24,562 nucleotides of DNA. Source: a virus. This document shows positions 5,578-11,751 of the stretch, piece by piece. Below the pieces are notes generated by a model. It did no database searches and was not told the origin of the DNA. It worked only from the letters and a program-made list of their open reading frames with translations. Every line of letters begins with the position of its first letter. Within the stretch, counting starts at the first letter, position 1. A program made the translations under genes and the position numbers. The stretch lies in the IMG/VR virus record IMGVR_UViG_3300033551_000041, positions 1-24,562 of that record. One strand, written 5' to 3'.

Positions 5578-5859
5578 ATGGATTTATCATTGTTTTTTAC
5601 GATTATTGGAACTGGATTAACTGTAGCAGCCTTAGTTATAGGAGCTTTTCTAACCATAAGTTCTTTGTTTTTTGCCAATATGAAGACTTTTGAAGAAAAT
5701 ATAAGATCTGATATGAAATCGTTCGAAGCTCAATCCAAGTCTGATTTAAAGTCTTTTGAAATAGAAATTCGTGGTTGGAAGGAAGAAATCTATAAGGAAA
5801 TGAAGGACTTTCATGGTAGACTTTGCTCTATAGAAGGTCGTGGAAAGGAGGATCGATGA
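5578..5859 (+). CDS. Membrane-anchored coiled-coil protein (93 aa)
   Basis: Residues 4-33 form one strongly hydrophobic membrane segment (MDLSLFFTIIGTGLTVAALV onward). Residues 35-67 are three 11-residue repeats of the form (M/L)K(S/T)FE, two variable positions, then (I/S)(R/K)SD or GW, followed by KEEIYKEMKDF and a short charged end HGRLCSIEGRGKEDR. Together this is a single-pass anchor with a coiled coil, as in inner-membrane spanins or small membrane-tether proteins. The segment 'DFHGRLCSIEGR' looks like an end motif I associate with similar small bacterial membrane proteins. ATG 5578 has GGAG four bases upstream. Its function is unknown. Confidence 0.7.
   Translation: MDLSLFFTIIGTGLTVAALVIGAFLTISSLFFANMKTFEENIRSDMKSFEAQSKSDLKSFEIEIRGWKEEIYKEMKDFHGRLCSIEGRGKEDR
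5680..5778 (+). repeat. Three tandem 33-base units
   Basis: Codons 35-45, 46-56 and 57-67 of the membrane coiled-coil gene encode three related 11-residue units: MKTFEENIRSD, MKSFEAQSKSD and LKSFEIEIRGW. They are diverged at DNA level. The period of 11 is typical of hendecad coiled coils. Confidence 0.7.
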
Positions 5860-6020
5860 TAGAGGTAATTTTAGGAATAGCTTATATATGGCTTTTCAGT
5901 TTAACTCTTGTTCATACTATTATTATCCACTGGCTTCATTCTGACGTATTATCCTTAAAAAGTGAGATACGGAAATTAGAAGATAAGTTTGAAAAAGAAA
6001 CGAAAGTACTTAAGGAATAA
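5856..6020 (+). CDS. Small membrane protein with coiled-coil tail (54 aa)
   Basis: ATG 5856 is chosen because a near-perfect SD (AAAGGAGG) lies five bases upstream and the start shares ATGA with the previous stop; an ATG 33 bases earlier has no such signal. Residues 3-28 (MIEVILGIAYIWLFSLTLVH then TIIIHWL) form a membrane segment, and residues 32-54 are a charged helix (SLKSEIRKLEDKFEKETKVL) able to form a coiled coil. It has the same plan as the 93-aa neighbour in smaller form, so the two may interact. Its function is not known; a spanin- or holin-accessory role is possible. Confidence 0.65.
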   Translation: MIEVILGIAYIWLFSLTLVHTIIIHWLHSDVLSLKSEIRKLEDKFEKETKVLKE

Positions 6021-6021
6021 G

Positions 6022-6084
6022 ATGTTACATTTATTTGTTGGCCTATTAGGTCTGTTAGCTTTCTGGTATTTTCAAGATAATTAA
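6022..6084 (+). CDS. Hydrophobic micro-ORF (20 aa)
   Basis: ATG 6022 follows the previous stop by one base and has AAGGA five bases upstream. It reads MLHLFVGLLGLLAFWYFQDN and then TAA. The Gly/Leu-rich core (residues 3-17) would span a membrane. The next gene starts nine bases after the stop, with its SD (AAGGAG) just beyond this TAA. This is the second hydrophobic micro-ORF in the cassette; both have proper SDs and sit in otherwise unexplained gaps, which makes translation more credible than for either alone. Confidence 0.5.
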   Translation: MLHLFVGLLGLLAFWYFQDN

Positions 6085-6092
6085 GGAGAAGA

Positions 6093-6323
6093 ATGCGTAA
6101 GATATTTGTTTTATTAGGTCTTTTGGCCTCTTCAACGTGTTTTTCGGACTATGATGACATAAAAAAAGAACTTGTAGAAAAGCTCCAGATGTACGAAAAC
6201 CTCCGGGACAATGAACGGTCTCTCTACGGGCAATGGTACTTAGGCGGAGTAATTACTGGCCTGGAAAATGCCTTGTTCATTATTCATACTGATCAAGATG
6301 CAATGGACTACGTAAAAGACTAG
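6093..6323 (+). CDS. Small secreted protein with signal peptide (76 aa)
   Basis: ATG 6093 has AAGGAG upstream. Residues 1-18 (MRKIFVLLGLLASSTCFS) form a signal peptide: basic start, hydrophobic core and small residues. There is no lipobox, so signal peptidase I cleavage before DYDD is likely. The mature part is an acidic helical domain with Y-D-D-x-K-x-E-L near its start and a segment GQWYLGGVITGLENALFII (46-64). The same pattern returns in the protein at 6408-6815, so the two seem related. I know no family. It should act in the periplasm or outside the cell, in host interaction or lysis. Confidence 0.65.
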   Translation: MRKIFVLLGLLASSTCFSDYDDIKKELVEKLQMYENLRDNERSLYGQWYLGGVITGLENALFIIHTDQDAMDYVKD

Positions 6324-6352
6324 TCATGCCTTAAATAAGGTCTCTTTTGGGG

Positions 6353-6381
6353 TTGTTGCTGAAAGGAATATCTCTTATAAC
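6353..6381 (+). promoter_or_regulatory. Sigma70-type promoter
   Basis: TTGTTG (6353-6358), a 17-base spacer and TATAAC (6376-6381; five of six match the -10 consensus). It lies 27 bases before the start of the 135-aa secreted protein, in an 84-base gap, so this gene can be expressed apart from the rest of the operon. Confidence 0.45.
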
Positions 6382-6407
6382 TCAGTAAACACCCTAATGG
6401 AGGTCTT

Positions 6408-6815
6408 ATGAAACTATATCAACTTGCTTTATCCTGTTGTTTGTTTCTTTCTGCACCTATTTTAGGTTACTACGAAGAGGCTAAACAGGAGATTAGAGAC
6501 CTTAAAACGGAAGCAACCTGGAGGTCTATGCTAATTGGTTACGATGCCTATTACTGCACCGGACAAGTAGAGGCTTACAGAAAGGCCTTATTAGTGATAA
6601 ACATCTGGGAACGCCGATATAAGCCTAAAAAACCACCAAAATCAGCAATGAAAGAATACCTCCTGGTGTTGATGTCTATTTCAAACCAAGAGGCGGATGA
6701 GGGATTTACAGCGGTAGAGGAATCTTGGACCAGTCAAGGCTTTAGATCTGCCCTACAACACTCGATTTCGATCATAGATGGCAAGCCTTTTGTCCAAGAC
6801 GGCCTTTTTCATTAG
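6408..6815 (+). CDS. Secreted protein with two related halves (135 aa)
   Basis: ATG 6408 has GGAGG five bases upstream. Residues 1-20 (MKLYQLALSCCLFLSAPILG) are a signal peptide. The mature N-terminal half has Y-E-E-x-K-x-E-I, then YYCTGQVEAYRKALLVI, matching the pattern of the 76-aa secreted neighbour. The C-terminal half repeats it more loosely: EADEGFTAVEESWTSQGFRS then ALQHSISII. The protein may therefore be a duplicated form of its neighbour's domain. No enzyme motif is seen. Its TAG overlaps the stop of the minus-strand DUF6496-like gene by four bases. A role in the periplasm or host surface is inferred only from secretion. Confidence 0.65.
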   Translation: MKLYQLALSCCLFLSAPILGYYEEAKQEIRDLKTEATWRSMLIGYDAYYCTGQVEAYRKALLVINIWERRYKPKKPPKSAMKEYLLVLMSISNQEADEGFTAVEESWTSQGFRSALQHSISIIDGKPFVQDGLFH

Positions 6816-6964
6816 GCCTTCTTAGCCTTTTTGGCCTCACTATACCCTATTGCTACTGCCTGTTTAGGGTTCGTAACGATAGGGCCTTTTTTTGACCCTG
6901 AATGGAGTTCGCCTTTACTAAATTCCTTCATTACTTTCGATATCTTTTTCTCTTTTCCTTTCAT
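6812..6964 (-). CDS. DUF6496-like small basic protein (50 aa)
   Basis: ATG 6964 has AGGG six bases upstream. The 50 residues contain VMKEFSKGELHSGSKKGPIV (11-30) and TNPKQAVAIGYSEAKKAKKA (31-50). The order 'MKEF..G.LHSGSKKGP.VTNPKQA.AI..SEA.KA' is that of a short conserved family found in phages and bacteria (DUF6496 by my recollection), of unknown function, probably DNA- or RNA-binding given its many lysines. It lies 13 bases downstream of the C1q-like fibre gene and is the last gene of the late operon. It meets the plus-strand secreted gene tail to tail, with both stop codons inside TTAG. Confidence 0.75.
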   Translation of the reverse strand: MKGKEKKISKVMKEFSKGELHSGSKKGPIVTNPKQAVAIGYSEAKKAKKA

Positions 6965-6977
6965 TGAATCCCTTATT

Positions 6978-7472
6978 TTAGTTACACATCTTCATTATTT
7001 CTATATATCCAAACAATCCGAAAAATTCACCGCTCAATCCGACTGTCTTAGCTCCGTTTCCTACAGCTCCAGATACATATATTGTCAATCCAGCAGTTGC
7101 GTCAATGATAGTAAAGTCATTAACATGGTAATGGTTATCTGAAGTTCTCGCAACACCAGGATTAAAAAGCTGTTTTGTGGCCGCTCCTGCACTTGTTTCT
7201 ATGTTGAACTGTGCAAATGTATGAGCTGCTGAAAGACCGTCAAATGTTAAGGCATATGCGACGAGATATTTTCCGTCTGAAGGAACTGTAAAAATCCCCG
7301 TAGAGTTATCCATGTTGTTTCCGCCGACCTGCCATGTGGTATTATCCCAAACCACAGTAAATGCAGTACCATCTCCAGTTAGATTAGGTTGGTTGGCTGC
7401 AATGAAACTTTGTACTCCGATTGATCCGGTTGTAGCTCCAGCCGGCATTCCAGCTATTCCTGCTTGACTCAT
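6978..7472 (-). CDS. C1q-like tail tip / receptor-binding protein
   Basis: The start is set at ATG 7472 because AGGAG lies five bases upstream and the previous gene ends at 7481; a longer frame back to 7502 has no such signal. After a Gly/Ala-rich N-terminus, residues 28-160 look like a C1q/TNF-type jelly roll: FTVVWDNTTWQ, NSTGIFTVPSDGKYLVAYAL, AQFNIETSAGA, DFTIIDATAGLTIYVSG and FFGLFGYIEI. Trimeric domains of this fold occur at the distal ends of phage fibres and bind receptors. It closes the fibre gene block, which fits a host-recognition tip. Assignment is from the strand pattern and the FTVPxDGxY signature. Confidence 0.7.
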   Translation of the reverse strand: MSQAGIAGMPAGATTGSIGVQSFIAANQPNLTGDGTAFTVVWDNTTWQVGGNNMDNSTGIFTVPSDGKYLVAYALTFDGLSAAHTFAQFNIETSAGAATKQLFNPGVARTSDNHYHVNDFTIIDATAGLTIYVSGAVGNGAKTVGLSGEFFGLFGYIEIMKMCN

Positions 7473-7480
7473 GATTGCTC

Positions 7481-7816
7481 CTATGTTGCTGACGATATAC
7501 ATTCGAGATAAATTGCTCCGGAAGTAGGAGCTGTTGATTGTTTGACTGAGAATTGAGTCCCTATAGCCAACACCAAATTATCCGTCACTGCAATGGGTGG
7601 GGAGTTGGTCGAAAGGTCATATAAAGTAAACGATCCAGCAGGAAGAAAAATGTGGTCGTTGGTTCCATCTAAGCTTGCGATAAGGTCGCCATCTGTGTTG
7701 TTAGTGAGCTTAAATATTCTGGTGTTTGTGGTTAAGGCCGAACCAAGGGGTGCATAAGACCCTGAAATCCCCCCGAATGCTAGAGACCTTAATGTGTCGA
7801 AATGTGCTACTGCCAT
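7481..7816 (-). CDS. Small virion protein, fibre-region (111 aa)
   Basis: The protein is beta-rich with no charged linker. It begins MAVAHFDTLRSLAFGGISGS and continues with alternating strands, including NNTDGDLIASLDGTNDHIFL, AGSFTLYDLSTN and LAIGTQFSVKQSTAPTSGAIY. This resembles a small protein seen near the tail-fibre genes of other podoviruses, whose role is not established; an adaptor or fibre-capping protein is likely. ATG 7816 has AGGA five bases upstream, within the end of the previous fibre gene. It lies between the fibre proteins and the C1q-like tip protein. Confidence 0.6.
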   Translation of the reverse strand: MAVAHFDTLRSLAFGGISGSYAPLGSALTTNTRIFKLTNNTDGDLIASLDGTNDHIFLPAGSFTLYDLSTNSPPIAVTDNLVLAIGTQFSVKQSTAPTSGAIYLECISSAT

Positions 7817-7823
7817 GTTAATC

Positions 7824-8675
7824 CTATTGTAAAAGTCCGTAATTTCTTAAGGCTGCTATAGTCCCTTGTAAGGCTAAAGCAAGTTGATAAATGTCGTTTC
7901 TAATGGTTGCTGCGTCTGCGACATATGAGGCTCCAGCGAAGTCCGCAATAACACCAGCAGACCCCCCGGAAGTTACGTTGTTGGTTAGCGCCCCTTGTGA
8001 TTGAACGCTTGCAGGAGTCGTGTTAAAAAATCCTATTTGAGCGGACTGTCCTCCAATACGTAGTTGATGCGCAGCCCCTGCTCCAGTCCCTAAACGGATT
8101 GTTCCTGGATTAGTTGACCCGGAGTTTGAGAAGACATGAAAATTTTGTGTTCCACCTGATATATTCCCGAAAGAGAAAAAATTTACAGTCTGAGTTCCAC
8201 CCACAATAGACCCAGGAAAGTAGTTATGGGTATGTGTGCCTGAAACAATATCCCCACCATTAACAACAAAGGCTGTATCATTGGTCGGAGCAGTCCCTGT
8301 TAAAACCCCGACTGAAGTTAAAGCTCCAAGATGATTTCCTCTTGCGATATTTATATTTCTAGTGATATTCGACGCAGAAGCCCCTATGTTAATAGTAGTA
8401 ACATCTACGCCAGAACCAATATCGACGTTCCCTGTTGAGTTTAAAGTAGTTGCATTAACCTCATTAGGTGCGACATCCCCTATAGGAGGAGGTGAAGATA
8501 GGTTAGTTACAAAGGAATTACTAAAAGTTTGAGGAGAGACATAACAAAAGTCCTTAGAGCCTTCATCCACCTCCTCTTCAGTTGCAGCCCTTACGGTATT
8601 GTTGGTCGTGAAAGGCTTACCTGTTACTTGAGGCTGATAACCTGTATAAGCTAAAGGATTAGAATAAAGGCCCAT
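7824..8675 (-). CDS. Tail fibre with shared N-terminal anchor
   Basis: Residues 1-50 (MGLYSNPLAYTGYQPQVTGK, then TTNNTVRAATEEE and YVSPQ) match the N-terminus of the next upstream fibre gene, so this is probably the part that docks on the virion. Next come fibre-like repeats with TTINIGASASNITRNINIA, three tandem 14-15-residue units (143-186, IVSGTHTHNYFPGS and relatives), then glycine/serine-rich strands. The last 30 residues (DAATIRNDIYQLALALQGTI onward) form a heptad helix, likely a trimerisation end. ATG 8675 has GGGGG upstream. No enzymatic motif is seen. Its length (283 aa) suits a short fibre. Confidence 0.75.
   Translation of the reverse strand: MGLYSNPLAYTGYQPQVTGKPFTTNNTVRAATEEEVDEGSKDFCYVSPQTFSNSFVTNLSSPPPIGDVAPNEVNATTLNSTGNVDIGSGVDVTTINIGASASNITRNINIARGNHLGALTSVGVLTGTAPTNDTAFVVNGGDIVSGTHTHNYFPGSIVGGTQTVNFFSFGNISGGTQNFHVFSNSGSTNPGTIRLGTGAGAAHQLRIGGQSAQIGFFNTTPASVQSQGALTNNVTSGGSAGVIADFAGASYVADAATIRNDIYQLALALQGTIAALRNYGLLQ
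8118..8249 (-). repeat. Three 14-15-residue fibre repeats
   Basis: Codons 143-156, 157-171 and 172-186 of the fibre gene encode IVSGTHTHNYFPGS, IVGGTQTVNFFSFGN and ISGGTQNFHVFSNSG. Each unit has I-x-G-G-T-(H/Q) followed by an aromatic strand, as in triple-stranded beta fibres. Confidence 0.6.
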
Positions 8676-8682
8676 ATTCCCC

Positions 8683-9132
8683 CTAGTTATAGATCTCGTA
8701 GTTAATGATCACGTTGGCTGCTGTATTGGCCGATCCTGCGTTGTAGAGCCTAAAAGTAACTGTTCCTGATCCTGGAGTAATAGCTGAAACGACCAGGGCT
8801 GTGTTGGTAGTAGCACAGGAAGCAACGGCCTGGATAACCGAACTAGATGTGATAAGGCTATTGGTCATAACGTAGTTCCCGTAAGCAGTTGTATTAACTA
8901 CGTTCGTGAAACTTACCTGACCTCTACGGCTGTTGTTGACCAAAGGAGTCGCTCCGGCAACAGATGGTGCTAAGGACGCTCCGGCTGCTTCTGCTGGCGT
9001 GATATAAACGTTGGTCTTTACTCCAGCTAAGGCTTCGGCTGCTGTTGCTGCTCTTACTGTTGAGTTGGTGTTGTTTGCCTTGCCGTTTGCTCCTGGTGGA
9101 TATCCGGCGTAGCTAATTGGGTTATTGAACAT
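8683..9132 (-). CDS. Paralogous short fibre/virion protein (149 aa)
   Basis: The first 50 residues (MFNNPISYAGYPPGANGKAN then NTNSTVRAATAAE and VYITPAEA) correspond to those of the 283-aa fibre next to it, while the rest differ: a linker ending in PLVNNSRRGQVSFTNVV, then a beta sandwich-like part (VVSAITPGSGTVTFRLYN and ANVIINYEIYN). It therefore looks like a second protein using the same virion anchor with another outer domain. ATG 9132 has AAGGAG six bases upstream. It could be a second receptor-binding or decoration fibre. The fold of the C-terminal domain is not identified. Confidence 0.7.
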   Translation of the reverse strand: MFNNPISYAGYPPGANGKANNTNSTVRAATAAEALAGVKTNVYITPAEAAGASLAPSVAGATPLVNNSRRGQVSFTNVVNTTAYGNYVMTNSLITSSSVIQAVASCATTNTALVVSAITPGSGTVTFRLYNAGSANTAANVIINYEIYN

Positions 9133-9150
9133 GTCTTTCTCCTTGTTGGG

Positions 9151-11751
9151 TTATTCGTCTATTGATTGGCCAAATTGTGAAAGTAAAATAGCAAAGGAAA
9201 CCGGATCGTGACCTTTACTGGCTGCTTTAATGAATTTTCTTCGAACGTTAGGACTGGTTAAAAGTTTTGTCATGATCTTATATCCGACCATTGCCGATAT
9301 AGTTGTAGGAAGTCCGACTGTAAATGCTCCAACAACGGGAGAAGATAACTTGGCTATTCCAAAAACGTTCATTGCAGCTTGAGCGTTAAGACCCATGCTT
9401 TCCTTTAACCATGAAGTGAAGTCATTAATTTTGTTTTGTATCGGATAATCCTTACGACTCATCCTTTCTAAGATTTTTCTACCACGAATTGTTTTTCCCT
9501 CCTGCGACTCTTTAAAATCATTCCACGCCTTAGAGTTCTTAGTAGGAGGAAACTTCTCAAGTAATTTGGCGTTTTCTTGAAATTGTTTGACTCTTCCGTC
9601 CATCTTCTCAAGGAAATTAACAGCCTCCTCACCGCCTATATTCAGGATGTTCTCTCTCATCGCAGGATCTTTAACAAACCTCTCTACCGCCTTAAAATCA
9701 ATAACTCCGTCCTTCATCACAGACTGAACCATGTCGTTAAAGGACTGGTTTTCAAGGTACTTAATAACGTCAGGCCCATTAGGGCTGTTTTTAAAGGCCT
9801 CTCTTACTATTTTTTGGCCTTTCCTTGTCTTCCATAGGCTTAAGGTTTTTTGAGGCCTAGAGCCATCTGTTAAAGCGTTGCTAACGTCGTTGAATATAGC
9901 TTCTTTTACAGCCTTCTTTCTAGCCATAGGATTATTCGGGTTTTTAGCCTCAACAATTTCCTTAGCTAGCTTTTGGTTTTCCTTAGATAAATACTTATTA
10001 ACCTCTCGAAGTTGTTTCCCGGCGCTTAAATAGTCCTTTTCTTGTAGACCTTCTAAGACCTCTCTTTCGACTTGTGCATAGCCTTTTGGACTCATAGTTT
10101 GTTGGAGGTTCTCAAGGACAGTAGGATCGTTAATGGTCTTCGCTATAGACTCCCCTGCTTCAGTCTTCCTGATTTTCTGTATGGTCTTTGTTCCATACTT
10201 ATTCGCAACACGGGCATGCTCTGATTCGGCTGTGTTATAAGCCTTTAATAGGTCTTCATTACCAGCTAAGCCTTCTCGGACATCCCTTTTTGAGGCTGCA
10301 ACCACATCTCTTAACTTGTCTTGAACTTGATACTCTAACTCGTCGTACTTAATAACCTTATGAATCCTTTTAGCTAGTTCCATTGTGTGTTTTACGGATA
10401 CAGGTTGTTTCGACTTAGTAAGTATTTGTTGACCTTTGGAAGTCCTTTTAATCTCATATCCTGCGTCCTTAATAATTCCTTTTAAGGTCTTAATAACCTT
10501 AGAATAACCTTCAGGATTAGTCGTATGTGTTTCTAGGTTTTGTAAGGTCTTAAAGGCAGTAGAAGCGGTCGAATCAGCGTGATGTGTGATATATTGAGCA
10601 CCTTCTTCGGCCTCTTTATATAAAGGACTATAAGCTTCTTTTTCGGTCTTTCTTCTTGCGTTAATATCTTCTCTTATGGACGTTCCAAGCTCTTCCTTAG
10701 TTGCTGCCCTAGTTGATTGTGCGTCTAGCTGAGCCTGAACCCCTTCCTTCTCAAGGGCTGACATTTCCTTTCTAAGATCGACTTGCCCGGGTTCGAACTT
10801 CTCAGCTAACAAGTCTGCGGTTTGGTCAAGCCTTTGTAAGGATTTATTAGTAATTTTTCTTTCGCTAAGGTCTTTAGGCGTCACAACAGTTTCTTTCTTT
10901 ATGGCCTCATTCGCTGCTTTTTGGGCTATAGTAAGTTCTTTTTTAGCTCCTTGTAACCTTTGCGCAGCAAGTTCGGCGTTATCTGGAGTCTGTGATAGGA
11001 TTTCAAAGGCTTTTTCGGATATTTCTTGAGGAGATCCTTTGAAATCCACGGACTCTATAACCTTATTCATTAGTTCTGTTTTAGGGACTCCGGATTTTTC
11101 AGCTTTAGTTAAGAAAGACTTAGCAAATTTCCCTAGAACTCCGGCTGCTGATAAGACCACATCAAGAATAGCCCAATCCTTACCATGCTCCCAAACTTGA
11201 TCAATAGAAGGAAGGTCCCCTTTAACTAAAGTTTTTGTGGCCCCATCAAGGGATCCAACTCCGAACATAGTCAACAAGGAACCTATTTGTTTTTGTAGGA
11301 CAGGACTTTTTCCGGCTAATTTAGCAACTGGTTTAGATACGATGTTTGTCATGCCTGATAAAGGGATTGTTGAACCTACTAACTCACCAAAGGCTGCTGC
11401 TGGATTACTTTCCGTCTCATATTGAGCTGTTTTCAAGGCATCGAAGTTCTCTGTAAAACCAAAAGTAGCCCCAGACAAGACCCCTTTAGCCATTTCATTA
11501 GAGTTTACATAGTCAATATTCCTGTTAAGCTCATCTCTATAAGAAACTAGTTCATCCAAGCTAAGGTTGTTTAACTCCTCTCTAGACAACTCCCTAGCTA
11601 GATAAGGTCCAGAAATATTCCTGAACTTTTCCATGTCCCTTTCTTGCGGAGTGCTTTCATCGACCTTCCAACCAGGAGGAAGGCTATTACTTGGTTTTTC
11701 CTTATGAGCTTCTTCGGAGTCCTCTATGCTCCAACCTTCCGGTAACGTCAT
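9151..11751 (-). CDS. Large internal virion / DNA-ejection protein (866 aa)
   Basis: The start at ATG 11751 is preferred because it shares ATGA with the previous stop and follows GGTGAG; an ATG at 11763 adds four residues. The N-terminus has two short motifs, LPEGWSIED and LPPGWKVDE. A hydrophobic Gly/Ala-rich region at about 90-210 (GVLSGATFGF, GELVGSTIPLSGM, WAILDVVLSAAGVLGKF) and another at about 795-840 (NVFGIAKLSSPVVGAFTVGL onward) could insert into the host membrane. Between lies a long, charged, helical stretch. This is the profile of large ejection proteins of podoviruses, which leave the capsid first and form a channel for DNA. No lytic transglycosylase motif was seen. Confidence 0.65.
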   Translation of the reverse strand: MTLPEGWSIEDSEEAHKEKPSNSLPPGWKVDESTPQERDMEKFRNISGPYLARELSREELNNLSLDELVSYRDELNRNIDYVNSNEMAKGVLSGATFGFTENFDALKTAQYETESNPAAAFGELVGSTIPLSGMTNIVSKPVAKLAGKSPVLQKQIGSLLTMFGVGSLDGATKTLVKGDLPSIDQVWEHGKDWAILDVVLSAAGVLGKFAKSFLTKAEKSGVPKTELMNKVIESVDFKGSPQEISEKAFEILSQTPDNAELAAQRLQGAKKELTIAQKAANEAIKKETVVTPKDLSERKITNKSLQRLDQTADLLAEKFEPGQVDLRKEMSALEKEGVQAQLDAQSTRAATKEELGTSIREDINARRKTEKEAYSPLYKEAEEGAQYITHHADSTASTAFKTLQNLETHTTNPEGYSKVIKTLKGIIKDAGYEIKRTSKGQQILTKSKQPVSVKHTMELAKRIHKVIKYDELEYQVQDKLRDVVAASKRDVREGLAGNEDLLKAYNTAESEHARVANKYGTKTIQKIRKTEAGESIAKTINDPTVLENLQQTMSPKGYAQVEREVLEGLQEKDYLSAGKQLREVNKYLSKENQKLAKEIVEAKNPNNPMARKKAVKEAIFNDVSNALTDGSRPQKTLSLWKTRKGQKIVREAFKNSPNGPDVIKYLENQSFNDMVQSVMKDGVIDFKAVERFVKDPAMRENILNIGGEEAVNFLEKMDGRVKQFQENAKLLEKFPPTKNSKAWNDFKESQEGKTIRGRKILERMSRKDYPIQNKINDFTSWLKESMGLNAQAAMNVFGIAKLSSPVVGAFTVGLPTTISAMVGYKIMTKLLTSPNVRRKFIKAASKGHDPVSFAILLSQFGQSIDE

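Noticed and set aside
6814-6832. Possible plus-strand terminator (AGGC/GCCT then TTTT)
   Set aside because: Only a four-pair stem inside the DUF6496-like coding region; the T run is explained by Lys codons on the other strand.
6831-7142. Open frame of 103 codons on the plus strand
   Set aside because: Lies over the DUF6496-like and C1q-like genes on the other strand and has no SD or recognisable protein features.
7824-9132. Diversity-generating retroelement acting on the fibre genes
   Set aside because: No reverse transcriptase gene, template repeat or C-type lectin variable region is visible in the window.
9151-11751. Lytic transglycosylase domain in the large ejection protein
   Set aside because: No catalytic Glu-Ser or GLMQ-type motif was found by reading; the sequence is helical and charged throughout.
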